From positions 45,827-109,826 of the forward strand of contig JBLHPE010000001.1 in the NCBI GenBank assembly GCA_047624005.1: a DNA stretch of 64,000 nt. Direction: 5' to 3'. The notes beneath the pieces were generated by a model, which was not told where the DNA came from, searched no databases, and saw only the letters and a list, made by a program, of their open reading frames with translations. Shown here one piece after another: positions 17,874-25,898 of the stretch (its first letter is position 1; the number at the start of each line of letters is the position of its first letter). The translations under genes and the position numbers were made by a program. The DNA comes from Ascidiaceihabitans sp047624005 (GTDB lineage: Bacteria > Pseudomonadota > Alphaproteobacteria > Rhodobacterales > Rhodobacteraceae).

Positions 17874-17899
17874 TTGTGATTCTCGTCCTGTAGAATGTG

Positions 17900-17925
17900 C
17901 AAACGCCGGGCGATTGGCCCGGCGT
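17900..17925 (-). terminator. Hairpin between the DUF3576 gene and leuS
   Basis: Perfect 9-bp arms ACGCCGGGC (17903-17911) and GCCCGGCGT (17917-17925) with a 5-nt loop. On the minus strand it is followed by TTTGC. It lies downstream of the DUF3576 stop and upstream of leuS, so it is a weak terminator or a leader hairpin of leuS. Confidence 0.6.
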
Positions 17926-17950
17926 GAAATGTGAAACGTCGGTAGGGCGT

Positions 17951-18439
17951 TTAAAACCTGTTGTCAGCGATGCGCAATTGGCGGGCACGTGAAAGGATCG
18001 CATCCTCGACGGCGCGTGTCGTCGCTGCAGAAGCAGGGCCGCTACGGGTTTGAAGCGCAACATTCAACGAACGGGCGTCAAGGGCCGGATCATCAATCAG
18101 GATCGTCGCGCGGTAAGCACGGCCACCATTCGGCGGGGTACCATAGCCTGTTACGATGACACCAGTGAAGGGATCAATAGTCTGGATAGGCAGGAAATTA
18201 AGCACTTCGACAGATGCCGCCCAGATGTATTTGTTCACCAAAACATTGTTTTCTGTGTTCTTTACTTTGAACAATTCCCAGATCGGCGTTGTTTTAAGTG
18301 CCGCATCCCGCGCTTCTGGTCCACCGGTTGGTGATCCAGCTGCTGGGTCGGGTGTGCCCGAATTCAAAAGCCCGCATCCGCTAACAGCTAAGGCGACAGT
18401 AAACGCTACTGTGGTTTTAAAGGTTTTTGCCGTGATCAT
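17951..18439 (-). CDS. DUF3576 lipoprotein
   Basis: 162 residues from the ATG at 18439 (an in-frame GTG lies three codons upstream). Signal peptide ends in the lipobox AVSGC, so it is probably a lipoprotein. The mature part carries the DUF3576 region (YIWAASVEVLNFLPIQTIDPFTGVIVTGYG and YRATILIDDPALDARSLNV). Family function is unknown; it is restricted largely to alphaproteobacteria. Divergent from the porin gene. Confidence 0.82.
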   Translation of the reverse strand: MITAKTFKTTVAFTVALAVSGCGLLNSGTPDPAAGSPTGGPEARDAALKTTPIWELFKVKNTENNVLVNKYIWAASVEVLNFLPIQTIDPFTGVIVTGYGTPPNGGRAYRATILIDDPALDARSLNVALQTRSGPASAATTRAVEDAILSRARQLRIADNRF

Positions 18440-18517
18440 TGCCTGCACTCACATTGGTTTAGGACAACCTACCGAAGCAAAAGGGGCTGGGCAAGATCAA
18501 TGTACTGCATGGTGCAC

Positions 18518-18534
18518 GCTATATATAGTATAGC
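18518..18534. promoter_or_regulatory. AT-rich palindrome in the DUF3576-porin intergenic region
   Basis: GCTATA (18518-18523) and TATAGC (18529-18534) around TATAG. It lies between the divergent DUF3576 and porin genes, where both promoters must be. It could be an operator or overlap a -10 element; nothing else supports a specific regulator. Confidence 0.35.
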
Positions 18535-18612
18535 TTACCGGTGTCAGGGGTGTGGCAAAGCTGCATCATCCCGAACCACTTTCTAGTTGAGCTGCGCGCA
18601 AACCTTGCCAAC

Positions 18613-18648
18613 AAGGGTATGAAAGGGCGAAACACCTTTCATACCCTT
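18613..18648 (+). promoter_or_regulatory. Perfect 14-bp stem-loop upstream of the porin gene
   Basis: AAGGGTATGAAAGG (18613-18626) and CCTTTCATACCCTT (18635-18648) form a perfect 14-bp stem with an 8-nt GCGAAACA loop. It ends 48 bp before the porin ATG. No gene upstream points this way, so it is not an ordinary terminator; a 5'-UTR stabilising hairpin, an attenuator or an operator would fit. There is a short T run (CCCTTTCC) just behind it. Confidence 0.65.
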
Positions 18649-18696
18649 TCCGGATTCACTGGTTGGGCGATAATTTTCTAATCCGAGGGAAATCTC

Positions 18697-19614
18697 ATGA
18701 AAAATCTTCTCATCGCGACAACAGCTTTGGTTGCAACAGCTGGCATGGCCGCTGCTGAAATCACATTCTCTGGTGGCGCACGTTTTGGTGTTGTCTATGA
18801 CGAAAACAACACTGTTGGCGCACAAGAATCTAAAGTTCACAACCGTTTCACAATCAACATCGACGGCACAGCTGAAACAGATTCTGGCGTAGAATTCTTC
18901 GGCCGCGTACGTATTCGTGGCGGAAACGAAGGCAACGGTAACCCTATCGGCGGCGGCGCATTGGGTGCTTCTGGTGTTTCTGCACCTCGCGTTGGTGCAC
19001 GTATCGGTGGTTTGACCATCGCAGTTGGTAACATCAACGGCGCGATCGATTCTTTGGCTGGCGTATATTCCGGTTCCATCGGTCTTACAGGTCTGTCTTA
19101 CTCCAACGTTGTGAACAACAACCAGTCATCCGGCGCGTTCGGTTATGACTCGTTCTCTTCCGGTGGTGCTGGCTCAAACGGCGTAGAAGTTATCTATTCC
19201 GGTAACGGCTTTAACGCTCACTTGTCAGACTCGTCTTCTACAGATCGTACGGCACTTGGTTTGTCATACGCATTTGGCGACTGGACAGTTGCATTGGGTG
19301 TTCAAGAGTCTGGTACACTTGGCGAAGATTTCACATCCATCGGTGTTGACGGTTCTATCGGTACAGTAACCGTTGGCGCAGCTTATGCTGACAACGAAGG
19401 TGACTTCGATACGTTCCGTATCAACGCTGGCTTCGAAATCGGCGCAGCAACAAACGTAACAGTATACGTTGCTGACAACTCTGGCGTAGGCCGTGAAACA
19501 GCTTACGGTGTTGGCTTCACACACTCTTTGGGTGGCGCGACGCTAGCCGGTGGTATCGAGAACGACCGTACAGGTCTGACACGTGCCGACTTCGGTGTTC
19601 GCTTCAACTTCTAA
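18697..19614 (+). CDS. Outer-membrane porin (Rhodobacter type)
   Basis: 305 residues with a classic signal peptide (MKNLLIATTALVATAGMAAA) and a body of alternating beta strands rich in Gly, Asn, Ser and Asp with no Cys, ending in the C-terminal aromatic signature FGVRFNF for outer-membrane insertion. This matches the 16-stranded general porins of Rhodobacteraceae. Codon choice is strongly restricted (GGT/GGC, GCA, GTT, ACA), as in highly expressed genes. Flanked by an upstream stem-loop and a strong terminator, so it is a single-gene unit. Shaped ATG start with GAGGGAAATCTC upstream. Confidence 0.93.
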   Translation: MKNLLIATTALVATAGMAAAEITFSGGARFGVVYDENNTVGAQESKVHNRFTINIDGTAETDSGVEFFGRVRIRGGNEGNGNPIGGGALGASGVSAPRVGARIGGLTIAVGNINGAIDSLAGVYSGSIGLTGLSYSNVVNNNQSSGAFGYDSFSSGGAGSNGVEVIYSGNGFNAHLSDSSSTDRTALGLSYAFGDWTVALGVQESGTLGEDFTSIGVDGSIGTVTVGAAYADNEGDFDTFRINAGFEIGAATNVTVYVADNSGVGRETAYGVGFTHSLGGATLAGGIENDRTGLTRADFGVRFNF

Positions 19615-19636
19615 GTTGAACGATCTCTAAAGTTTT

Positions 19637-19664
19637 GGGGCAGGCCTTTGGGTCTGCCCCTTTT
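19637..19664 (+). terminator. Strong rho-independent terminator of the porin gene
   Basis: A 10-bp stem, GGGGCAGGCC (19637-19646) with GGTCTGCCCC (19651-19660), a TTTG loop and a TTTT tail. It begins 23 bp after the porin stop codon. Confidence 0.9.
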
Positions 19665-19744
19665 CGTTTGTGCCCCCTTTTCTTTTCTGTGGCGGTGCTA
19701 TTTTGTGCGCCAAAGTTAATCATCAATTTTCGCGAGGCACTCTA

Positions 19745-20398
19745 ATGGCATTGGCTGATATTTCCGAACGCATTGCAAAGGCTGAACAGGCTGCGGATCG
19801 CGTTGCAGGGTCCGTTCAATTGATAGCAGTCAGCAAAGTTCAACCAAACGCTCGTGTGGCATCGGTCTTAGATGAAGGCCATCGCTGTTTCGGTGAAAAC
19901 AAGGTGCAAGAAGCGGGCGGCAAATGGCCCGATTTTCGTGAGACCTATAACGATGTTGATTTGCATCTGATTGGCCCACTGCAATCCAACAAGGCCCGCC
20001 AAGCGTTTGAGCTGTTTCAAACCATTCACACACTTGATCGCCCAAAACTTGCTACAGCATTTGCCCGCTTGGCCCAAGAGATGGGCAAGTGCCCTGATCT
20101 GTTCATCCAGGTGAATACTGGCGAAGAGCCCCAAAAAGCAGGTGTGATGCCCCGTGAGGTAGATGCGTTTGTAGTTGAATGCGCGGCACTTGATCTGCCA
20201 GTGAGGGGATTGATGTGTATTCCGCCCGTGGAAGAAGAAGCCAGTTTGCATTTTTCGCTGCTTGCCAAGATTGCCAAGCGAAATGGACTGAACGGCCTAT
20301 CAATGGGAATGAGCAGTGATTTCGAACGGGCGATAGCCCTTGGTGCAACGCATATCCGCGTTGGTTCTGCGATCTTTGGCGATCGGGTGCCTGTCTAA
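19745..20398 (+). CDS. yggS: YggS-family PLP homeostasis protein
   Basis: 217-residue pyridoxal-phosphate-binding protein (PLPBP/YggS) that buffers free PLP in the cytoplasm. The PLP lysine is Lys31 in QLIAVSKVQP; FGENKVQEA, HLIGPLQSNK, VNTGEEPQKAG and the C-terminal GMSSDFERAIALGATHIRVGSAIFG are all diagnostic. The ATG at 19745 was chosen for the GCGAGG sequence about 9 bases upstream and because the protein start then matches the family. Confidence 0.95.
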   Translation: MALADISERIAKAEQAADRVAGSVQLIAVSKVQPNARVASVLDEGHRCFGENKVQEAGGKWPDFRETYNDVDLHLIGPLQSNKARQAFELFQTIHTLDRPKLATAFARLAQEMGKCPDLFIQVNTGEEPQKAGVMPREVDAFVVECAALDLPVRGLMCIPPVEEEASLHFSLLAKIAKRNGLNGLSMGMSSDFERAIALGATHIRVGSAIFGDRVPV

Positions 20399-20405
20399 AC
20401 CTGTG

Positions 20406-20900
20406 CTATTTCACGATAAGCCGCGTTTTAGGTGTTATTGAGCGAGCGATTGCGTGCAGGTGATCCCGCCGCAATCCTATACAACCTTCTGTTGGATAAC
20501 CGGCACGCCGATATTGGTGGATAAAGATCGCTGATCCTTGCCCTGATACAGCGTCTGGCCAGTTCCAATCTGTTAACATCACAAGATCATACAGTGGATC
20601 AGCCCGTCGCAGCACCTCGTGGCTGTGCGGGTATGGCCGTTTGACGTGGTGGTTATAGTCGGCTTCATTCATATCGTCAGACCAAAGATCGTTTGGCCCG
20701 ATGGGTATGACCCAAGTGTTGGGTTTTGCCATTCTATCCGGTCTAAAAAACATCCCAACGATACGGTGGGTGCCACGCGGTGTCGCCCCATCACCCTCGC
20801 GTTTGTCGGATGTGATGCGCCCTTTTCCGATGGTGCAGGGGTATGTACGTCCAAGATAACGTAGGCCAAAAGGTGTGAGGACAAGATCGGATGGAGTCAA
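20406..20900 (-). CDS. Short L,D-transpeptidase (YkuD) family protein without signal peptide
   Basis: 164 residues covering only the YkuD catalytic domain, with His128 and the nucleophile Cys140 in IFIHQYRRAGYPTEGCIGLR. Such enzymes make 3-3 peptidoglycan cross-links or attach proteins to peptidoglycan. No signal peptide or membrane helix is visible, which is odd for an enzyme working outside the membrane, although such short forms are common in alphaproteobacteria. It starts at TTG (20900), overlapping the ribA stop (TTGA), so it is translated with ribA. Confidence 0.85.
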   Translation of the reverse strand: MTPSDLVLTPFGLRYLGRTYPCTIGKGRITSDKREGDGATPRGTHRIVGMFFRPDRMAKPNTWVIPIGPNDLWSDDMNEADYNHHVKRPYPHSHEVLRRADPLYDLVMLTDWNWPDAVSGQGSAIFIHQYRRAGYPTEGCIGLRRDHLHAIARSITPKTRLIVK

Positions 20901-21985
20901 AGCAGGTGCCCAGACTTGGCCGCTTTGGTCGCAAGATAGGCCGTATTGTGTGCGTTTTCGCCTGCCTTCAACGGCACACGCTGCGCCACTTTGACACCAC
21001 TTGCGGACATCATGGCAACCTTATTTGGGTTGTTGGTCAACAGCCTGACAGATGAGAAACCCATAGACTTCAAGATATCTGCGCCAATACGGAAGTCACG
21101 TTCATCGTCCTCAAACCCCAGGCGATGATTGGCCTCAACGGTATCAAACCCTTGATCTTGAAGGGAATAGGCTCGCATCTTGTTGGCCAATCCGATACCG
21201 CGCCCCTCTTGGTTCAGGTACAACAGCACACCTGCGCCTTCGGCCCCCATTTGGGTAAGTGCGGCGCGTAATTGTGGTCCGCAATCGCATTTTAAACTGC
21301 CCATCACATCACCGGTGAAGCAGGCAGAATGTAGCCTTGCAAGAACCGGTTTGCTGCGATCAGGCCGGCCAATTTCGATGGCATAGTGTTCTTCACCGCC
21401 GTCTTCAGGTCGGTAGATGTGGAGGCGACCTGCCTCGGATGCCTCCATAGGTAGCCGCGCTTGAACCACAGGATGCAGAGCGCTTGTCGCGCCTAAGTGT
21501 GGCTGTGCAAGATCAAGCGGTACAACTGTAAGCCCGTGTGTCGTCGCAAACTGTGCACCGCGATCTAGGTTTAAGATGACCGCCGCTGGCAACAAACGTG
21601 CCGTCTTTACCATTGATAACGCGGCGCGATGTGGGTTTGCATCCCCTGTTCGTGCGGAGGTAAGTGGCCCCTTCATAGGGGCACGCAAATCATCGGCTGG
21701 GTCCGCAATGGACTGTACCCACGTCAACGATGCGTCTTTTGGCAAAGCAATCCGCGCAAGATCACCATCATAAGCACGCGCCTTAAGTGTCGTGGCACGC
21801 CGTGATGTGATTGTCAGAACCGGTGTGCCGCCCAGTGCAAGCAAGTCGCTAAGGCGCGCAGCGTCGAGGGTTTCTGCGGCCAAAACAAGAACGGAGGTTT
21901 CGCCAGACAGAACCACAGGAACGCCCATACGCAGGTCAGCGCGGGCGCGGGCAAGCCGTTCGATTATGGTTGGGGCGAATGCCAT
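20897..21985 (-). CDS. ribA: GTP cyclohydrolase II with degenerate N-terminal domain
   Basis: First committed enzyme of riboflavin synthesis, opening GTP to a diaminopyrimidine. 362 residues from the ATG at 21985; the longer open frame upstream is antisense to the response-regulator gene. The C-terminal half (about 170-355) carries the zinc cysteines in HSACFTGDVMGSLKCDCGPQL, the catalytic YLNQEGRGIGL and the LLTNNPNK motif. The first 160 residues resemble a decayed RibB-like domain: the acidic DDExRExEGD metal site is absent (here LSGETSVLVLAAE). The Glu of the usual HSEC is Ala. Confidence 0.9.
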   Translation of the reverse strand: MAFAPTIIERLARARADLRMGVPVVLSGETSVLVLAAETLDAARLSDLLALGGTPVLTITSRRATTLKARAYDGDLARIALPKDASLTWVQSIADPADDLRAPMKGPLTSARTGDANPHRAALSMVKTARLLPAAVILNLDRGAQFATTHGLTVVPLDLAQPHLGATSALHPVVQARLPMEASEAGRLHIYRPEDGGEEHYAIEIGRPDRSKPVLARLHSACFTGDVMGSLKCDCGPQLRAALTQMGAEGAGVLLYLNQEGRGIGLANKMRAYSLQDQGFDTVEANHRLGFEDDERDFRIGADILKSMGFSSVRLLTNNPNKVAMMSASGVKVAQRVPLKAGENAHNTAYLATKAAKSGHLL

Positions 21986-22144
21986 GTTACAACTTTCCTT
22001 CGTGTCACAAGATTTATCTATGCCAAAGTGATGGGAATTGAAACAATTGCCCTTCTGCCGACACGAGGCTGTGAAACCGGCGCAGAAACCTTGTCGTTTG
22101 GCGCGCTTGCCTTCATCTATGATACAACACAAGGGAATGAAACG

Positions 22145-22831
22145 ATGGCACAACTGAAAAAAATCCTTCTGGTTGACGATGATGATGATCTGCGCGAGGC
22201 GCTGAGCGAACAGCTTATAATGACCGAAGACTTCGATGTTTTTGAGGCTGCAAATGGCCACGACGCGATGGATCGGGCCAAAGAGGCGCTTTATGACCTG
22301 GTGATCCTGGATGTAGGCCTTCCGGATACCGATGGTCGTGAGTTGTGTCGTTTGATGCGCAAACAAGGCGTAAAAAGCCCGATTTTGATGCTTACGGGAC
22401 ATGACAGTGATTCCGACACGATCTTGGGTCTGGACGCTGGTGCCAATGATTACGTGAGTAAGCCGTTCAAGTTTCCGGTATTGTTGGCCCGTATTCGTGC
22501 GCAATTGCGTCAGCACGAACAATCGGAAGACGCTGTTTTCACGCTTGGACCATATACGTTCAAGCCATCGATGAAGATGTTGATCACCGAGGACGAGCGT
22601 AAGATCCGTTTGACCGAAAAAGAGACCAATATCCTTAAGTTTCTGTATCGCTCTAATGATGGTGTGGTTGCCCGTGATGTGCTGCTGCACGAAGTTTGGG
22701 GCTACAATGCGGGGGTCACGACCCATACGCTTGAAACTCACATTTACCGTTTGCGTCAGAAGATTGAACCTGATCCCTCCAACGCGCGTTTGTTGGTGAC
22801 GGAATCGGGCGGGTATCGCCTGATGTCATAA
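22145..22831 (+). CDS. Orphan OmpR-family response regulator (CenR-like)
   Basis: 228 residues: receiver domain with acidic cluster DDDDD (11-15), phospho-acceptor Asp56, Thr84 and Lys106; then an OmpR/PhoB winged-helix domain (about 130-226; LTEKETNILKFLYR, HEVWGYN, VTTHTLETHIYRLRQKIE). No histidine kinase gene is adjacent. The N-terminus and orphan context resemble the alphaproteobacterial CenR/OtpR envelope regulator, but this is a resemblance from memory, not a proven identity. ATG at 22145 follows GGGAATGAAACG; the longer frame is unlikely. Divergent from ribA. Confidence 0.88.
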   Translation: MAQLKKILLVDDDDDLREALSEQLIMTEDFDVFEAANGHDAMDRAKEALYDLVILDVGLPDTDGRELCRLMRKQGVKSPILMLTGHDSDSDTILGLDAGANDYVSKPFKFPVLLARIRAQLRQHEQSEDAVFTLGPYTFKPSMKMLITEDERKIRLTEKETNILKFLYRSNDGVVARDVLLHEVWGYNAGVTTHTLETHIYRLRQKIEPDPSNARLLVTESGGYRLMS

Positions 22832-22934
22832 GAATTTGAGGTAGGCAGGCCCTTTTTCATGAGATTTGGGTCTGTTTACTTCAATATTTTCCGCCGTACG
22901 TCCGGGTTATGACGTGCACCTCCCTGTTGGACTT

Positions 22935-22963
22935 GGCCGGACCTTTGTGTCCGGTCTTTTTTT
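22935..22963 (+). terminator. Rho-independent terminator
   Basis: GGCCGGAC (22935-22942) pairs with GTCCGGTC (22949-22956), followed by seven T. It lies 103 bp after the response-regulator stop, leaving a 3' UTR of about 100 nt or a small transcript of its own. Confidence 0.85.
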
Positions 22964-23048
22964 GTGCATCTTGCTGTGACGTCGGGTTTGAGGTGTAACT
23001 GATTGGATCAACCTGCATGGTTGGGTCAAATAATCAAAGGATAGCACG

Positions 23049-24023
23049 ATGAAAAAAGTCATTTACGAAGAGTTCGGCAATCCGGTCGAAGTACTGAAAG
23101 TGGTTGAGATGGAACAAGCTGTTTTGGCGGAGGGCCATGCCCGCGTCGATATCTTGCGTTCCCCGATCAACCCAAGTGACCTAATCCAGATTTCCGGTAA
23201 CTATGGCGTGCGTCCGCCACTGCCTGCAACTGCGGGCAACGAGGGTTTAGGCCGCGTGACCGAGGTGAATGGTAAAGGTATTGCCGTGGGCCAATTGGTT
23301 TTGGTTCCAGCAGGTGTTGGCACGTGGGTCACCGAGATCGTTGCAGACATCCGCCATTTGATTCCAATGCCTGAAGGCGATTTGGATCAGTTGTGCATGT
23401 TGATGGTGAATCCTGCGACGGCTCAATTGTTGCTGACCGAATTCGTTGATCTTAAAGAAGGCGATTGGATGATCCAATCTGCGGCCAACTCAGCCGTTGG
23501 TGTCTATCTTGTTCAGTTGGCAAAAACGCGCGGTATCAATGTCGTGAGTGTGGTGCGCCGTGAAAGTGCTGTGGCTGATCTAAAGGCAGCGGGCGCAGAC
23601 GTTGTGATCGTTGATAGCCCTGACTTGGCTAAAGACGTAAAGGTGGCGACTGGCGCTAAGATGAAGCTGGCAGTCGATGCTGTGGCAGGTGATACGGCAG
23701 GTCGTTTAGCCGATACGCTGGAGCGCGGTGGTACGTTGGTGAACTATGGTGGCATGTCTAACCAGCCATCCGCGTTGGGCGCTGCGGCGTTGATTTTCAA
23801 CGATGTCGTCGTCCGTGGTTTTTGGCTGGTTCTGTGGTTTGAAAAGGCCAGCAAAGAAGAACGCATGGGCGTCTATGCCGCTTTGACCCAAGCCGTTGCG
23901 AAGGGCGAACTTTATGCCCCAATCGATAAGGTTTTCACCCTTGATGAGATCGCAGAAGCGGCCCGTTATTCATGGGCAGGTGAGCGAAAAGGCAAAGTTT
24001 TGATTGCTCCAAACGGCATCTAA
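23049..24023 (+). CDS. Zinc-independent MDR oxidoreductase, 2-enoyl thioester reductase-like
   Basis: 324 residues, medium-chain dehydrogenase/reductase fold. N-terminal NPSDLIQISGNYGVRPPLPATAGNEGLG (37-64) and GTWVTE are typical of the mitochondrial/bacterial enoyl-CoA (ACP) reductase (MECR/ETR) branch; the NADPH domain has SAANSAVG and VVRRES. No structural or catalytic zinc cysteines are present. It probably reduces a trans-2-enoyl thioester or a quinone-like substrate. AAAGGATAGCACG precedes the ATG. Single gene between a terminator and xth. Confidence 0.82.
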   Translation: MKKVIYEEFGNPVEVLKVVEMEQAVLAEGHARVDILRSPINPSDLIQISGNYGVRPPLPATAGNEGLGRVTEVNGKGIAVGQLVLVPAGVGTWVTEIVADIRHLIPMPEGDLDQLCMLMVNPATAQLLLTEFVDLKEGDWMIQSAANSAVGVYLVQLAKTRGINVVSVVRRESAVADLKAAGADVVIVDSPDLAKDVKVATGAKMKLAVDAVAGDTAGRLADTLERGGTLVNYGGMSNQPSALGAAALIFNDVVVRGFWLVLWFEKASKEERMGVYAALTQAVAKGELYAPIDKVFTLDEIAEAARYSWAGERKGKVLIAPNGI

Positions 24024-24089
24024 TTGACCATGGCGTTCGTGATGTGGGCGGCGTAAGTTGCCCACAACCCCCGACCAAAGGACGCGCAC

Positions 24090-24878
24090 ATGTCATTTAC
24101 TCTTGCCACTTGGAACATAAATTCAGTCCGTTTACGTGAACCGATTGTTCTGAAACTGCTGCAAGAGCAGGGCCCAGATGTACTGTGCCTTCAAGAATGC
24201 AAAAGCCCTGTCGATAAGATCCCGATGGAGGGCTTTGCTGCCGCCGGTTACAGCCACGCGGTGGCGCGTGGTCAGAAGGGTTATAACGGCGTTATGATCC
24301 TGTCCAAGTTGCCGATTGAAGAAGTCGCGGCCGAAGATTTCGCATCTCTTGGTCATGCACGCCACATCGCGGGTCGGCTTGAGAACGGCGTGACGATCCA
24401 CAATTTCTACGTGCCTGCCGGAGGTGATAAACCTGACCGCGAAGTGAACGAGAAGTTTGGTCAAAAGCTCGATTACCTGACCGAGATGCGCGATTGGTTT
24501 AGGGCGAACACGCCGAAGAAATCGATCCTTGTGGGTGATTTGAACATTGCCCCGCTTGAACACGATGTTTGGGACCACAAGAAGATGCTTAAAATTGTCA
24601 GCCACACGCAGGTTGAGATTGATCATTTCAATGATGTTATGGCCGCGGGTGATTGGATCGACATTACCCGTCAGGATATCCCCGAGGGGCTGCTTTACAG
24701 CTGGTGGTCTTACCGCGCTAAGGATTGGGACACCGCTGATAAGGGTCGTCGCCTTGATCACGTTTGGGCCACGTCGGATATTTCCGCCTCTGCCCATTCC
24801 AGTCGTGTGATGCGCGACGCCCGTGGTTGGGAAAAACCTAGTGACCATGCGCCAGTTTTTGCAACATTTGACCTTTGA
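24090..24878 (+). CDS. xth: Exodeoxyribonuclease III / AP endonuclease
   Basis: 262-residue Mg-dependent nuclease that cuts at abasic sites in base excision repair. EEP-fold motifs are complete: ATWNINSVR, LQECK (catalytic Glu), GDLNIAP, RLDHVWAT and SDHAPVF (catalytic His). ATG at 24090 has AAAGGACGCGCAC upstream. Followed after 66 bp by the thioredoxin-TPR gene. Confidence 0.95.
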   Translation: MSFTLATWNINSVRLREPIVLKLLQEQGPDVLCLQECKSPVDKIPMEGFAAAGYSHAVARGQKGYNGVMILSKLPIEEVAAEDFASLGHARHIAGRLENGVTIHNFYVPAGGDKPDREVNEKFGQKLDYLTEMRDWFRANTPKKSILVGDLNIAPLEHDVWDHKKMLKIVSHTQVEIDHFNDVMAAGDWIDITRQDIPEGLLYSWWSYRAKDWDTADKGRRLDHVWATSDISASAHSSRVMRDARGWEKPSDHAPVFATFDL

Positions 24879-24944
24879 ATTCAGGCCGATCCTACACATA
24901 TAGGGTCAAAGCCTAGTGAACTGCCCTTTGAGAAGGAATTTAAG

Positions 24945-25871
24945 ATGATAGATTTAGGATTATCGACCACGCCAGCACCTGCTGTGGATGCAGACTTGAT
25001 CAAAGATGCAACTGAAGCCTCGTTTATGGCGGATGTTATCGAGATGTCGCAAAAGATCCCCGTTATCGTGGATTTTTGGGCACCTTGGTGTGGCCCTTGT
25101 AAAACCCTTGGTCCGATGCTTGAGGACGCTGTGCGTGCGGTCAAAGGCGCGGTCAAGATGGTCAAGGTCAACGCTGATGAATGCCAAGGTCTAACCGGGC
25201 AGCTGCAAATCCAGTCGTTGCCAACGGTCTATGCCTTTTTCGAGGGTAAGCCAGTTGATGGGTTCCAAGGGGCGGTGCCACAATCTGAGATCAGCGAATT
25301 TGTAGCCCGTGTTGTCAAACTGGGGGGCGGTGAAACGCCTGCTGATACGTTGAACGATGCGGTTGAAGCTGCAGAAGATATGTTAACTGAGGGCGAGGCT
25401 GATGATGCGGCGCAGACCTTTAGTGCGATCTTAGGTGAAGACCCAAATCATGCGGGCGCTTACGGTGGTCTTGTGCGGTCACATATTGCAATGGGCGATC
25501 TAGATCAGGCCGAAGCGGTTCTGAACGGCGCTCCTGTGGAGATTTCTACTGCACCTGAACTAGAAGCCGCTGCCGCACAATTGGCACTGGCGCGTCAAGC
25601 AGAGGATGCTGGTCCCGTGGCCGAATTGACTGCCGCCGTGGAAGCGGATGAGACCGATCACCAAGCCCGTTTTGACCTGTCGTTGGCCTTGCACGCAAAT
25701 GACGACGCCCAAGGCGCAGTTGATCAACTTTTGGAATTGTTCCGCCGTGATCGCGATTGGAATGAAGGTGCTGCCAAAACCCAGCTGTTCACCGTTTTCG
25801 ACGCGCTTAAGCCAAATGATCCAATTGTTTTGAACGGCAGACGTAAATTAAGCACGTTGATATTTGCCTGA
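24945..25871 (+). CDS. Thioredoxin-TPR fusion (YbbN/CnoX family)
   Basis: 308 residues: an N-terminal thioredoxin domain (about 20-125) with WAPWCGPC (Cys49, Cys52), then a helical TPR-like half (about 130-305) ending in FDALKPNDPIVLNGRRKLS. This is the YbbN/CnoX architecture, a holdase that hands oxidised clients to GroEL or DnaK. Unlike E. coli YbbN (SxxC), the full CxxC is retained, so real oxidoreductase activity is likely. Start preceded by GAAGGAATTTAAG. Confidence 0.9.
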   Translation: MIDLGLSTTPAPAVDADLIKDATEASFMADVIEMSQKIPVIVDFWAPWCGPCKTLGPMLEDAVRAVKGAVKMVKVNADECQGLTGQLQIQSLPTVYAFFEGKPVDGFQGAVPQSEISEFVARVVKLGGGETPADTLNDAVEAAEDMLTEGEADDAAQTFSAILGEDPNHAGAYGGLVRSHIAMGDLDQAEAVLNGAPVEISTAPELEAAAAQLALARQAEDAGPVAELTAAVEADETDHQARFDLSLALHANDDAQGAVDQLLELFRRDRDWNEGAAKTQLFTVFDALKPNDPIVLNGRRKLSTLIFA

Positions 25872-25898
25872 TGATCTTTGCGGACTAGGTTCATGAAT

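Noticed and set aside
21986..22741. Long in-frame extension upstream of ribA
   Set aside because: It is antisense to the response-regulator gene and contains no RibA-family sequence; the ATG at 21985 fits the family.
24132..24899. 255-codon minus-strand ORF opposite xth
   Set aside because: Antisense to a clear exonuclease III gene; no domain features.
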